Numbered from the stretch's first letter, positions 1 through 12,399 are shown. The stretch: 64,000 bases of DNA from Misgurnus anguillicaudatus (GCF_027580225.2 NC_073358.2:44040501-44104500), one strand, 5' to 3'. Notes: a model not told the origin generated them from the sequence alone. Program-made: numbers and translations.

Positions 1-1875
1 AAGCTTTAGTTTACATTCCTTCAAGCACAAATACACAACATGCTTCAAAATCTTTAATAAACTTTTAATAATATGTCTGAATAAAGGGTGACATCCCGGG
101 GAGACATTATTTTGGTCCTGACTGTACATTTACAGTATTTGTTGGACAAAAACTGTGTTGACAACAAAAGCTACAGACTACTGGCCAATGCTTATTTTCC
201 CTTTTTTAAAGTCATTGTTTTGGCCAGCAGAAACGGTAAGTACATTCATATAAAACTACAAAATTCAAGACACACGGCAGCTTATGCCTATAAAAATGTA
301 CATAATCTTTAAAAAAAAACGTTGTATGTATTATTTAGTTTCAGTTTTACTTTGCAATCTATAGTCTGGGGTTGTCATATAAAACAGGAACCTTATTTAT
401 GTTTTCTCTGATAAATTTAAACATTGTGTTACACTGAGGCCTTTGGCCTATTAACTGTCCAGACGATGCATTACAGCTTGACTGAATCAAAGCAATTTTC
501 TCACTAATGGTGCAACTGGCTGTAATGGGAACCAAATGAGCAAAATCTTTTAAACCCTAAAACAGTGCTCCAAACTAACCAACATTCTTGTTTGGCTGTG
601 ATCAGTGGCTAAATGTTTGATGTAGCCTGTTCCATAAAGCATGCAATGTCTGTGGAGGTTTGCAAAGCTTGTAATTATTTACCAGCTGATTGTGATTACA
701 GGTCATCCCCTTTCCTACACACTTCCTATTAAAACCATCAGGCATTCAGAGAAAAACAGCACGAACACACAAAACCCCCACAGACAGATGACCGAGCGAT
801 CATGATGGAGGTAAATGGAACAATTGGCATACTTTTAACCTTATCCTTAAAGGTTTACCGTCCTAAAAAGGAATCTTGCATAAATAATAGTAAATGCAAA
901 TATAATTCATAAAGTACCAACCACAGCTGGCGGGGTCTGAGTGTGCGAGGAAGAACATGAACTATGAATATGATTCATATTTATTTGGAAACAACTGCAG
1001 TTACAGTGTACACATTCAATATTTCTAAAAGATTAAAATGTCATATCTCTAAAGGACCGTGCACGGGTGCATTCATATGAAATATAAATTTATATCATGG
1101 CACTAATCTTAGTACTGAGGCAAATAGAATTATAGATTAGCACTGGAGACTGGCCACCAGTCGACAATAATGGGTTTTCATTCTGCCAAGGGAACTCCTG
1201 GAAAATCTGTTTATAGATCCGTTTTTGCCATAGGGCACATTCGATGACAGGAGAACCATACTTTCTTTGGCTAGCTATTATCATGGGTGGAAAAGAACTA
1301 AGGATAAACAAAACTGAAGTTATATAAGTTTCAAAAAGTGATTTGCAACCAAAGAAGCCACGACATAGTGTTTCTTAAGATACCCATAACAGAGAGAGAG
1401 AGAGAGAGACGAGAAAGCGAGATACAGAGGAGATGAGAGAAATAGTGAGAGACGCTCCAGTTGCCTCAGGTTGCCTTTCAGCTATCTTTCCCTGTAGATT
1501 CATCTGTCAGAGCTCAGCCGAGAGAGAGAATACAGGCCTCATTGGGCATCTCATCCCCGGGCTTAACAATCCAATATTGGTTGTTGCCGAAGATAATTAT
1601 ACTCCTCTGATGATGGAATACCTTGGGCAAGTTGCAGCAATTTGCATCACAAAACATGGCAGATCAGCATAGGGGAGGAAGGTTTAATGTCACGTTAGTA
1701 CACACATGTAATCTGTCCTCATTCTTGATGTGAAGTCACATTTACTTTGTCATTTTCACTATGTAAATGGTGACGAATGTCCTACGCAGACAAATGAGGA
1801 GGACATGGTCATTTCTGTTCTCCTCTAAAGACCTTTGCATCTAGTTTGCATGGTTTGTGTTATTGACAAAGACAT
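1..1875. other. Unique intergenic DNA, no gene recognised
   Basis: No long reading frame or splice-bounded exon is convincing here. A short GA microsatellite lies at about 1391-1409. The part from about 1440 to 1680 has balanced composition and contains the palindrome CCAATATTGG at 1571-1580, a CCAAT box on both strands, so it could be a regulatory island. That is a guess from composition. Confidence 0.5.
1391..1409. repeat. GA microsatellite
   Basis: A simple AG/GA dinucleotide run followed by purine-rich sequence. No function is implied. Confidence 0.9.
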
Positions 1876-1926
1876 TTAAAGGGACAGTTCACCAAAAATA
1901 TAATTTCTGGAATAATTTACTTAAGC
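1876..1926. repeat. End fragment of a TTAA-type MITE
   Basis: TTAA followed by AGGGACAGTTCACC resembles the terminal repeat of the element whose two ends (GTTCACCCAAAAATG and its reverse complement) are seen at 22132 and 23874-23898. Only one end is present, so this is a remnant. Confidence 0.5.
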
Positions 1927-2095
1927 TGAGTACACTGTTAGACTTTTTATTGTATATATGCGGGAACTCACTGGCAACGTGTTGCTAGTGAGTTACTGGA
2001 ACTGCCCCATTACAGTACCATAACTGTACATGTTTTTTACAGTATGATGCCTTTACCGCAGTTCCATTTTACAATATAATTCCCTTACTGTAACC

Positions 2096-2289
2096 CAGGA
2101 GTGGGGAACCCTGGGTCCTGGAGGGCCACTGTCCTGCAGAGTTTAGTTCCAACGCTAATCAAATACACCTGAATTTAATTTCGAAGTGATCGTGAAGACT
2201 TGAATTAGATTTTTCAGGTGTGTTTAATTAGGGTTGGAACAAAACTCTGCAGGACAATGGCCCTCCAGGACCAGGGTTCCCCACCCCTG
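2096..2289. mobile_element. hAT-type MITE with perfect 8-bp target duplication
   Basis: This 194-bp element is almost entirely an inverted repeat. It starts CAGGAGTGGGGAACC and ends GGTTCCCCACCCCTG. CTGTAACC is repeated directly at 2088-2095 and 2290-2297, the 8-bp duplication expected of hAT transposition. It sits inside the CACTG-ended element and is therefore younger than it. Confidence 0.9.
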
Positions 2290-2317
2290 CTGTAACCTAT
2301 AGTTTTAAATAATATAT

Positions 2318-2396
2318 TACCTTGAAGAGGAATCGAACCCAGGTCACCTGTGTCGTAGGTCCATAACACTACCACAGTGCCACCGAGTAACTTAAA
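2318..2396 (-). repeat. tRNA-like fragment (probable SINE-derived)
   Basis: Read on the minus strand, this has a B-box-like GGGTTCGATTCC and an upstream A-box-like segment. The bases that should pair to form the T stem do not pair, so a working tRNA is unlikely. It is probably a tRNA-derived repeat fragment. Confidence 0.4.
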
Positions 2397-2859
2397 AAAA
2401 GTTACTCGCTAAACACCCCAAGTAGCCTCTTCTGTCACTCTCCTGACACTCCGAGGAGCAAAATCTTGGCATCACATTTGAGGTCAAATTCAAATCTGAT
2501 GATCAAGAATTTAATCCCTTTCTTGTTTCTATCTACAATTCTCAATAAATTATTTACACTGCTGAAAAACAATTCATATTTTGAAACACATAAAATACAT
2601 TTCATTTCATAGATATATTTAATTTTTCCATTTTATATGCTTTTATAACACTGTTTTATTCAACTACAGTAGCACTACTGCTGTTGTTTTACAGCAGTCT
2701 ACCGCAAATTCAAAACATACAGTAAATCACTGTAAATTAAATGGTAATACCCATAATGCACTGCATATTACAGTAATGAACTGGAAAAAAAAATTATGGT
2801 ATTTTACTGGGCATTTTTGTGGTAATTAACTGTAGAAATTACAGTTAAGTCTAACAGTG

Positions 2860-4640
2860 TAGCTTTTGCCATTATCTGTTATTGGACACATGTTCATACT
2901 ATGTGTATAAATATACACATTATTTTAATAATAAATAAGTATCATATACCGGGTGCGATTCGAGAAGTCCTTCCAGTATTCAAAAAATGATTTAATGTAG
3001 CATGTACAAAATTTTTTCTCTCTCTAAACTATGTGCTTGACCACACAGCTGCAAAATTATGTCTTGAAGTTCTTTGGCTGAACATTACATAAACACAACA
3101 GTACATTCTGGCAATGGCGTTTTACAATAAACACATGTTCAACAAGTACCGTATTTTGAAACTTTCATAACCGCATAACCGTTCAGAAGTTTGCAAGGAC
3201 TCTGCTGAACATTCGTTTCTGAGGCTGAGACAGAATTTCACAACAGACGAACTCAGAAAAGCAGCCTAACGTAGTTATCATTGCCATGAATATTTATAAC
3301 TACTCATGAGCGATTTCTCATTTTCAGCGTGTTTTTCTGCACCATTACTGCAACCATTTAAAATGGATCAGAGAGAGACACTGGGAACGAAAGAGGGGAG
3401 TCTAGGGGGAAAAAAACAGTGGCATTATTTTTCCATAATAAAATTTTCCTGCCTTAACAAGATAAAAGTAAATTGCGCACTGACTCAGAAAGTGTGAAAG
3501 GCATTCTAGAATGAATTTTTCATGCGCATTGATAATTTAATATGTTGTGGCGCCAATTTATCAGATTTCCGTGTCATCGCCGTCCTGTTTTTTTCTCCCT
3601 TTATTTTCTGAGGAGAATAACAAGGATATGATGTCGCTTTCTGAAAGCAGACAGGCATGCCCGCATCAGAACACTGTCACCGAATAAGGTATTCACACTG
3701 ATTGGATGGCTGAAACCTCCATAGAGAGACTTAATATAACTTGCTCTCATTTCTCAACTATTGAACATAAAAAAGACGCACTAACAAGATGGCAGCGCAT
3801 ACTCAATTGAACAACATATGCTCTAGATTCTTCACATTATTTATATGCATTCAATCCATAAGGAGACTTTCGAAATTGCATGCATGCGTGCGTCGCATGC
3901 ATAGCATGTAAATTGTGTATAGGATGGTTGAGAATTTTACAAAGACAAAGCATCACGCAATACCGTTCTTATTGGAACAGCAATGGTTAAAATCTTTCTG
4001 TACCCGCAGCAGTGGATGATAGAGTATTATTTATCATGAGGAACAGCTACTGGCCCATTGGAGTGAGAGAGAGAGCGAGCGAGCGAGCTAGAGAGAGAGA
4101 GTGAGACAGTAGAGGGAGGGAGTGAGATTAAATATAAGGTTACCACAGCTAGGATCTAATCTATTCAGAGACAAATGCCGGGTCTCGGAAGCACATTTGT
4201 TGTGCGCCCCCGAGGTTTAACAGCCGGCATTATGGTTCCATTTCTCATCATTAGCAAGCCTACATCAATGTCCCCACTAAGGGGTCAGCTCTGGGAATAG
4301 ATCCAAGGGCTGTGTCAGGCCAGAAAGAGAGAAAAAGGGGAGGGGTGCCGAAAAATAAATCTCTCTCTTTGTGCATGCATGTGTGGGCGTGCATTTGTAA
4401 GGGCGTGAGGTACGTGCTCTGTGCCATCTCTTATCGTAGTACGAGAGATCCGTATGGATTTACATGCTTGTGTACATGACCATTTGCATAAGCCACTTTG
4501 CATGCACGTTTGCCACAAATGAAGAGAGAGCAACAGGAAAAAAAAAACACACAGAACACTAAAAAGCAAAAACAACACAGAATGCAGAAAGAGGAGAAAT
4601 CTGATTGTGATGTATCTGGCCATAGCACGCGTGTCCCCTC
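2860..4640. other. Unique intergenic DNA with simple repeats
   Basis: No gene is recognised. About 3190-3720 and 4150-4320 have balanced, non-repetitive sequence and may be regulatory. A degenerate GA/GC-rich simple repeat lies at about 4063-4110. The short frames here overlap on both strands and show no domain. Confidence 0.5.
4063..4110. repeat. Degenerate (GA)n/(GAGC)n simple repeat
   Basis: A run of GAGA, GAGC and CGAG units interrupted by single changes. Confidence 0.85.
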
Positions 4641-5814
4641 GCCTGCCATATGCTGCTGCATTTCACGCTAGCAGATCTGAATGCGGACACAAGCACCACC
4701 TACCCAACCAACCCCCACCGCCACCAAGCCGCCCTGCCTTCCTCGGTTGTGTTAGATATGTTAATCCGCTGGCATTCATCTGAGCTACAGCGGATCCGAA
4801 GTAGTTCTCCAGATCCACGCGTCAGAGCTCCAGTCCAGCCGCGGGCAGCAGATGCTCCTGCAGACTTGCCCCGGCCCGCAAACTGGGCTCTCAGGCTTCC
4901 CACCGAGAGCTTCCCTGCATCCTCGTAGAGCTCCAGAAGTGTATAATAAGACCCCTTGAGGAAAAACAAGGGGTTGGAAAACCGTGTGGAAGGTTTAAGA
5001 GGAAAACAACAGAGCGGTTACGCTGGAGGCTGCATTAGCATAAGACTGATTTCTAATGGGCGATTTGAGTCGCTGTGTAAGCTGCTGGCATGTCAATACT
5101 GTCAGTCAGATAGCACTTAAAACGTATAACATGTCAACCTTTGTTTTCTGTTAAGAAAATGTGATAATAAAAATAGCTAACTGGATAGAAAGCGAGGAAA
5201 ATTAATTTGATTGTGGTTGCATTTTTGGTAAAATGACCACTTTGAATCATGTCTGTGGTCTATCTCCCTCCATGACGAGCTATTTAAATTTGCAATCTAA
5301 ATAAAGCTATCTTGCAATTTAAAATGGTAGGCTACTGACTGCAGGAAAATTGGCTTGAAGTATTAAATTTAATGTATGGTAAGCATGAAACGTTAAACCT
5401 AAGAGCAGTTAAAAATGAAAGAATAGGACTATAGTACAATGCATTGTTGGAGAAACTAACTAGCTAGTCATGAAAATTTCCCAAACACAAAGTAACTTTG
5501 TCGCACATCTGTCGTCTGAACCACATTGGTTCAACATTATAGTTAATGACGTTACATTCTTGAGTAATAACGTCTAATTAATCCATTTGAGATGCGAAAT
5601 TAACTCAAGAGCTGTACAACCACACAAGTTTGCGATGCAGTTTGCGAATGCTTGTTGGAACAATAGTTTCCGGAAAGACCCGATTTGTTGAACTATGCTG
5701 TTAACGATGGAACTTGCGACCATAGATGGCTAACGCGGCTTTTGAGAAACGCACTCCAGGTTGATTGTTAAATAGTGACAGACTTTATCTTTGCAAAATT
5801 ATTAAAAAGCAACT
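4641..5814. other. Unique intergenic DNA, GC-richer at its start
   Basis: About 4650-4930 is more C-rich than its surroundings and is open on both strands by chance. No protein family, donor or acceptor pattern is convincing. The rest is AT-rich with no recognisable element. Confidence 0.45.
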
Positions 5815-5961
5815 ATGGTCCGACTCACGATTTTATATTTCCTTTGGTGTGTAAGTGTGTATTAGTACATGTTAACGATATGCAAAAGGTACAAACCCCA
5901 AAGTAAACAATGACGCAAGTTATCGTCTCCAACGTAAATCACTTTTCTTGGACTAACAGAT
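5815..5961 (-). repeat. Fragment of the 45.0/48.5-kb TTAA MITE family
   Basis: On the minus strand this matches the right half of the elements at 45019-45494 and 48549-49101, sharing segments such as CTTTGGGGTTTGTACC and TTTTGCATAT. The other half and the TTAA ends are missing. Confidence 0.7.
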
Positions 5962-7917
5962 GTTCATCTTTTTGCATGTAGAAATTGAGATTAAAAGAAG
6001 AAGAAGGAAATGCAAATATGAAGTTATGGGAAGAAAAAAATCCTCTAGTGAATAACAAATCAACAGCAAGCGAATGAAATGAATTAAGTTAGGAATATCA
6101 CATTACCGTCATTAAATTAAATTCACGACAGTAGATTTCTAATCGAATTACTGAATACAAGCCGGCTGTTTACACGGTCCTGCTCTATGAACCGTGGCCG
6201 AACTGGGAGCCGACTGATCGGAACAGCAATCGACCTCGCGAACGTAACATAAACAAACCGCAGGGACGGCTAATCAAATTCAGGTGAACTGTGAATACTG
6301 TGTCAAAGGAATGGATAGCAAATCCTGAGAAAAAACTCTGTGCAGTGCACAACACAAGCTGTCCACGGTTGGCATGTCGTAGCGAGTGCAAGTTTACTGG
6401 TTGGCCGCAATAACCTTCCCCGAAATAATCAGCCGTTAGCGGCAGTCACGCCAGCGAGCGATACGAATCACTATTCCAGTTTGAATTTTTCATACAAACC
6501 ATGCGCAGCTTGTCCCCTGCGTTCCCTTTGATGCTTATTATTTTCAGAGACTGTGGTAATGGCATGACGCTAACAGCAATAAAGCCGCGGTTTGACTCCA
6601 GCAGCCATGAAATTTGAGTCACTTTCTGTGCATTAACAGCAAAGTGGCAGATTAAATCAGCCGGCCTATGATATACAGCCAACCGAGGCCATTACTGGAA
6701 TGAAGCACGGGGCGGACGCCTCTCATCAAGATGGTGGTACATGAAAACATCAGAACTAGACAGAAGATGCCAGTGAGGCAGATATAAAGATTGAGAGGGT
6801 TGCAGTAACAATGCTTTCAAAGTACTTACCTGAAGGACTTAAAGTGTAATGAGAAATGCTAACCCACTCCTGAGTCGAGTATGCTCCATTGCCTAGATAT
6901 ATATTTGGCAGATATATATACATCAGCGAAATGCATACTGCTTACTGCATGATAATGCTTGATGCATTAGTTGGAGTTAAGTGGCAGTCAAACCCCCAAA
7001 TATGTTATTTATTTGATGTCAAATCAGAGAGCGTACTCCATATTGCAACCTAAGGAAATCGCATTAGCATATGCTGGTCATAGGCCGAATCGGCTTCTAG
7101 ACCACCGCCAAATTACGCCCGTCTCCTGCCGTCAGAATGAATGTTAAGGGAAAGCAGAATCCACATTTGTAATTCACACTGATGCTTTCAAAGAGCATTG
7201 CGAAGAGCACGTCTACTTATTTCTCAGGGCCCATTATGCAAAGGAAAGATACTTAGCTGAAACAGTGGTGGGACACTAAAGCCTACATTGACAGTTACTG
7301 TAGGCTTAACAAAAAATCAAAGTTACTCTAGGAGGAATAACAGCTAGCATTTAGACAATGCCAGAAACAAATCACTTTTCCCCCACCGCTGTGTTTTTCC
7401 CCTTTCTTTATTTTTCCATCTGGACACAAGCCTGACATGACTTTATCTTGCCATTTTTCTTGTGGGACCAACCCTTAAAGATCCCAGACAGTCATCTGAA
7501 AGGGGGTGCCCTTGCCAACCTCCTTTTGGAAATCCACAGGGATGGGGGGATGAGCGAGAATTCGGTAATACAGAGAGGACAGAGGGCAAGGGGCCTTTTT
7601 CTCTAATTAGTGGTACAGAGCCCTAGAGACAAGGGTTGAAACAGTCTACATCGAGTTCATATTGGTCCTTTGTTTCTTTGTTCCATAATGTATTACCCAG
7701 AGCTCCAACCGCACACACAAACACGCCTGCTACTAGTGTTTTATTAATACGTGCACAGACTACACACGCAGAGAGAATATAATGGCAAAAAGGAAAGCTA
7801 TACATAGTGAAAACCCTACCCATACAGTATGTGACCCTGCCTGTGAAAACCAAGCTCAAGTTATTTTTTGCGATTTACTGTTTTCTACATAAAGTCATCC
7901 TACATAACAAAGAAAAC
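5962..7917. other. Unique intergenic DNA, possible regulatory islands
   Basis: No gene is seen. Three sub-blocks (about 6180-6730, 7000-7260 and 7380-7640) lack repeat signatures. The second contains GCATTAGCATATGC, which resembles an octamer/POU site. The third contains CTAATTAG, a homeodomain-type palindrome. Regulatory function is inferred only. Confidence 0.4.
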
Positions 7918-8179
7918 TAGGGCTGTCAATCGATTAAAATATTATAACTCATAACTCGTGATTAATCGCAACTTAATCGAACATTTTTATCTGTTCTATA
8001 TTTAATTTAGTTTGATATTTTCAAGTTTTTAATACTCTAATTTACATGGGCATGGACAAATATGGATGCTTTATGCAAATGTATGTTTATTATAAGTGAT
8101 AGAGTCAACAAAAATAATTTTGAAAATAATCCAGTTCAAAAAATTTTAAGGTTCAAAAACAAAATCATCGCATCCTTAA

Positions 8180-8690
8180 CTATTTTCCCGCCATTGACGA
8201 GTTAACTCGTCAATTAAGAGAAAACGCTTCCCTGCCAATGACAAGTATTTCCGGCAATCCATAATACCGCAATTATCCACCATGTGGCGCGACTTATAAA
8301 CCCGAAAGTATTGCCCTAGGGCAAACAGCCGTATGTTCGTCAGTGATGCGAAGGTTGATCCGAAATGAGCGGGTGCCTGCGGTCACCCGTGGTTACAAGT
8401 CATCCAAAAATATTTTTTATGATATTCGGGTCGCGGTTGGTTGGGTCGTTTGAAATAAAGATGCCAGTTAAATATTTTAAACAATTACTACTTTTAAGGA
8501 GCGGGTCGGGTACACTTTTTTGCTGTCCGAGTTGCGGGCAAGTTAGTTGAAAACGTCGGTCGGGTGCGGGTTGTTTATACTTTGACCCGCGCATCACTGA
8601 AGTCCGTGTATGTTTTGAGGATCGCTCTGAATCTGATCTCTATCAAAAGCCCTTCACAAAAATTTAATTATCTTTAGACATTTTAGATGT
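8180..8690. mobile_element. TTAA-type MITE (CTCTTTCCCCGCC family), right end lost
   Basis: It begins after TTAA with CTATTTTCCCGCCATTGACG, matching the complete copies at 19953-20366 and 36392-37172. A 259-bp hAT MITE interrupts it at 8341-8599. The inverted terminal partner is not found, so this copy is truncated at about 8690. Confidence 0.75.
8341..8599. mobile_element. hAT-type MITE nested in a TTAA MITE
   Basis: The ends are CAGTGATGCG and CGCATCACTG, perfect inverted repeats. Flanks ATGTTCGT (8333-8340) and AAGTCCGT (8600-8607) agree at 6 of 8 positions, consistent with a mutated 8-bp duplication. The host repeat continues on either side. Confidence 0.8.
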
Positions 8691-8939
8691 TTGACGACCA
8701 TTTACTGTCTAAGGCTGCGTCTCAATTTATCCAATAACGTGCTAGGTAATCGTTAATAGGTCGCACGTTAATAAAATTTGTGTTAAAATGAATTTACGTT
8801 AACGCGCTATTAACGCAAAATAAATAAGTGAAATCAAACTTTGATGCTCCTAAACTAGATTATGAGACTTTAGACTGAATTACATATATGTAAAACTGCA
8901 GATCAAAATTAATGCTCATGACGTTCACATGGCTTAACA

Positions 8940-9415
8940 CAGTGCTTCTCAAATAGTGGGGCGGGACCCCCAGGGGGGGCTCGAAGGGACACCAGGGGGG
9001 GCGCACGAGCCCCCGGGGAAAATACTTTTTCAGGAAGTGAATAAGCCGCTTGATTTTTTATTATTATTTATTGATTATATTTAATTAAATTTTTCAGTAT
9101 CAAATGGTCAAAAAATATTATACTTTATATAAGGATTGATTTTTTTATTTCAGGCAAATGCATTTTAAGTCTTTTCTGTTACAGACTAAAAAACAATGTT
9201 AATAAAGTTATTCTTTGTTGTAAGTTGATCAATATTTCTTTTTTTGTTTTCTTTTTGTGTTTTCTCAATGTTAATAAGGATACAATGTTTTGCAGATGTG
9301 TAATTTTATAGACAAATTATACTATTTACAGTCGCGGCGTAGAGTTGGGGGGGCGCGAAATGTTTACTTCTTTTTGGGGGGGGGGGGGGTGACAGAAAAT
9401 AATTGAGAAGCACTG
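8940..9415. mobile_element. hAT-type MITE (CAGTGCTTCTCAA ends)
   Basis: Terminal inverted repeats CAGTGCTTCTCAA and TTGAGAAGCACTG are flanked by a perfect 8-bp duplication GCTTAACA at 8932-8939 and 9416-9423. A G-rich end segment and a run of more than ten G near 9376-9389 are typical of this short family. It has no coding capacity. Confidence 0.9.
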
Positions 9416-9423
9416 GCTTAACA

Positions 9424-10529
9424 ACACATATAATGTTATATTATATATATTATAAATGTATAGTACATAGATAATATGCACTCCTTGCATAAGGAAAAAT
9501 ACAGTATAACAAACAACAAAGACCACTTGTATGACTTCCATGGAAAAATCCACCACACCACTACATACCACTGACGCCTGACTAAAAATACCTAATTCAT
9601 TTATCCACAGTATGAAATATTAGACAAAATGTAATTGTTTTCCTCTTGTCACTCTTTCTGACCCTATTCACTCCCTGTCAGCAGCCTGGGGAGAGTCCCA
9701 TAATGCCGAGCTGTCTGGCAAACACACTTCACAGGTTATTTAAACTCAATAACACACTGAAATCCACTAACTAAGTGTAGCCATGCTGGGAGGCATTAAG
9801 CCTGCTGGAAAAATAAAAATGCATTAGTCGACTTTTGACAGCGCTAGAGAGGAAAACTTCATCGTATGTTAAATCACAGCACTGATGAAATCAAAGGAGC
9901 TGTGACCTTGCGATTCCATCTATGACAGTTTCTTTGTTTGTGAACATTTGCATTGAAGCGCCATAGAAAACCAGAAGGCTAGATGTTTTACCATTCTTCT
10001 TTCATTTCCAATGAGGTTTTGGATGAAAAAGAACCAATGACCTTCTAAGATTCAACTGACTCTTTTCACGATTGTAAGAATTCCTCAGATACCTCCGTTT
10101 ATTTAACCCAACCTTGGAAATGTTATGACGTTCCCTGTTGATCATGGGACTACCATCTGCATTGTGCCATGGTGCTCTAGGTCATAAAACATGAGCAAAG
10201 GGAAAATAAAACACTTTTTAACAAATCAGTGTTTTTTATGTAACTGCTGTACGACATGAGAGCCTAATTAGAGTTCTGTTTAGCGTGAAAGGGAGTGAGT
10301 TCAAATCCTAACCTAACATAAAGGTTTTTAATAAGCAAGAGAAATTGCAACTAACCTTGAAAACCAGTGACTGGCATGCATGGTTTGTAAAAAGAGCAGC
10401 TTGCTTTTGCTCCACAGAAAGAAATCATACATGTCTGAAGGGTGAATGGGTACAAATGTTCAGCAGAAAATCTCAACCAGGTGTTTAGTCATTGTATTAT
10501 ATGTAAAATAATACAATTTTAATGATAAA
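9424..10529. other. Unique intergenic DNA, possible enhancer at 9640-9990
   Basis: No gene is seen. About 9640-9990 is balanced, non-repetitive and contains several AT-core homeodomain-like motifs, so a conserved non-coding element is possible. The rest shows nothing recognisable. Confidence 0.4.
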
Positions 10530-10640
10530 GGGTAATAAAAGTTGTTTCAACTTAAAAAAAGTAAGTTACAGGGTTGCCTTAAAATTTTGAGTTAATTCAA
10601 CTTAAAAATATTAGTTGACAATTTTTTACTTGAATATTTG
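10530..10640. repeat. Fragment of a CACTG-type MITE
   Basis: The blocks TTTCAACTTAAAAAAAGTAA and GTTGCCTTAAAAT match the element at 27836-28046. Ends are missing. Confidence 0.65.
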
Positions 10641-10671
10641 ATGATAAGAATTAACAGAATTTTTATATATA

Positions 10672-11330
10672 CAGTACTGTGCAAAAGTCTTAGGCCACCA
10701 TCACCAGCTTTGTTGTTTTAGGAAAGTTTTAATGTCATCCATATAATTTTTTACTCTTTATTAAAGGTGCAGTGTGTAATTTTTAAAAGGATCTCTTGAC
10801 AGAAATGCAAAATAATATACAAAACTATATTATCAGAGGTGTATAAAGACCTTTTTTATAATGACTAGTTATGTTTTTATTACCTTAGAATGAGACGTTT
10901 TTATCTACATACACTGAGGGTCCCCTTACGTGGAAGTCGCCATTTTGTTGCCGCCATGTTTCTACAGAAGCCCTTAACAGACAAACTTTTTTGCTAAGTT
11001 GTCTCCCTCAATGACATGTTTTCCGGTGCAGCTACCGTAGCTTCTCTGTGCGTTTCAAAAGCGAGGGGTGAGCAGTGGACTGAGCTGTTGGTTGCAATTC
11101 GCAACCTCACCACTAGATAACGCTTAAATTTACACACTGCACCTTTAAGATACAAACAGAAAATACAGGAAATATGTACACGAAAAATTTTCACAACTAA
11201 ATGTCTTCTTCAGGCATCAGTCAGAATTTATTGTGAACTCTCTTGGCACGAAACACATCTTGAGCTTTTTTGAGGAGACTGAAGTCCTCGAGTGATTCGA
11301 TTAGAATTAGAAATTAGGATTTTAGGATCT
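10672..11330. mobile_element. Tc1/mariner-like remnant with TTAA MITE inside
   Basis: After TA at 10670-10671 the sequence CAGTACTGTGCAAAAGTC has the form of a Tc1/mariner-type terminus. The same unit resumes after the MITE at 11149. The opposite terminus is not found and no transposase motif survives. The right boundary is approximate. Confidence 0.55.
10765..11144. mobile_element. TTAA-flanked MITE
   Basis: Inverted ends AGGTGCAGTGTGTAA and TTACACACTGCACCT lie between TTAA at 10761-10764 and TTAA at 11145-11148. The flanking host repeat reads through once the element is removed. TTAA targets are used by piggyBac- and Kolobok-type transposases. Which one mobilised this copy cannot be told. 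Confidence 0.8.
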
Positions 11331-12399
11331 TTTGTTTATAACTGTTTAACTTTCATAAATTGTTACATTTCAAATATTCACAACATATAGTCAGTCTTCT
11401 TCTAATGACTAAAATTGCACTTCATGTTTTCTTTTTTAATATTTTTAAGATATATAGGCTAAATCGCATTTCAATTGTACACTACATTCAGACACGATGG
11501 TGGGAGTTCGCCCCCTAGTGGCAGTTGAAAAGTCGCGGACCGCCAGTTGACTAGCCCTGTAATACAGTATGTTTAGCTCTTAGCATGTGTGTCTATTGGT
11601 GATCATAAACACACAGTTTAGGTTAAATAAAATCCCAAATACAAAATGCTATACGACATCTGTAAAACTCAAGAGTTTGTGCTGTTTACCTTACCATTAC
11701 CTAATGTGTACTCACAGGGAACACACATATTAATAACAATTTACCATAAATGCACTGCAAGTCCCTTTAAATTAAAGCATCTGCCAAAATGCATACATGT
11801 AAAAATCAAACGGAGCAATTGGAATGTCAGGAAACATGCAGAATGAACATAACAAGCCACTAAATCGTACCAAACAGTAAAGCATCTACCTATTCCCCTG
11901 CAGATTAAACATAAAAACAAGCTTATGTTGTTTTAAAAGCATAAAGTTTGATTTAATCTTTGAAGGCTAAGTTATTTCCTCTTGAGAAACCCGGCAACAG
12001 CAAACCCTCTGTTTAAAGAGGCCTTCCATGTTAAGAGTCTCTGTTTCGCTCTGGGTCTCAGAGGAGCTCACCATCTGTGATCTCAACCAATCGAGCTCAA
12101 GAGGGTGCAGACCCCGTCTCACAAGCCCTTGACTCTGGCCACTTAAACTGGGCAGAGAAGCTAATAGACCTGGGAAGGTCCTGTCAACCCCTTTTCCCCT
12201 TGGGGTCACATATGGAAGTGACTAAGGCTGTTTTAAAGCCAAGGTAGGAATTCTAAAATAAATCTTGTGACTGTTTTAGCTACAAAGAGGGACTCTGCTC
12301 ACCTTTAGGGTATATGTCTGAAAATGTTATGGTGTCAATTTGGCTCTTATATCCTCGTTTGCACCCTCTTTCTATAAAAAGACCCTCTGTGATGACCCT
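11331..12399. other. Intergenic DNA, partly unique
   Basis: No gene is seen. About 11966-12240 is non-repetitive, C/T-rich and could be regulatory. The remainder is AT-rich with no clear structure. Confidence 0.4.

Larger units (their letters stand above)
1933..2859. mobile_element. CACTG-ended DNA transposon (EnSpm/CACTA-like, non-autonomous)
   Basis: The ends are inverted: CACTGTTAGACTT at 1933 and AAGTCTAACAGTG ending at 2859. The interior is rich in ACTGTAA/TTACAGT motifs and has no transposase frame. A separate hAT-type MITE is inserted at 2096-2289. CACTG ends fit the EnSpm/CACTA superfamily by analogy. No clean 3-bp target duplication is seen, so the superfamily is uncertain. Confidence 0.65.
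7918..8816 (-). mobile_element. hAT-like element (TAGGGCTGTCA family), split by nested insertions
   Basis: The left boundary TAGGGCTGTCAATCGATTA matches, inverted, the right end of the intact element at 32547-33853. Sequence near 8770-8816 matches, inverted, that element's left end (AACGCGTTAATA-type motifs). This copy is therefore in reverse orientation and has lost its final terminus. Younger elements are inserted at 8180 and 8341. No transposase frame remains. Confidence 0.7.

Noticed and set aside
2318..2396. Possible tRNA gene
   Set aside because: The T stem does not pair; better explained as a SINE-like fragment.
4315..4969. Overlapping frames on both strands
   Set aside because: They overlap in several registers and show low-complexity residues only.
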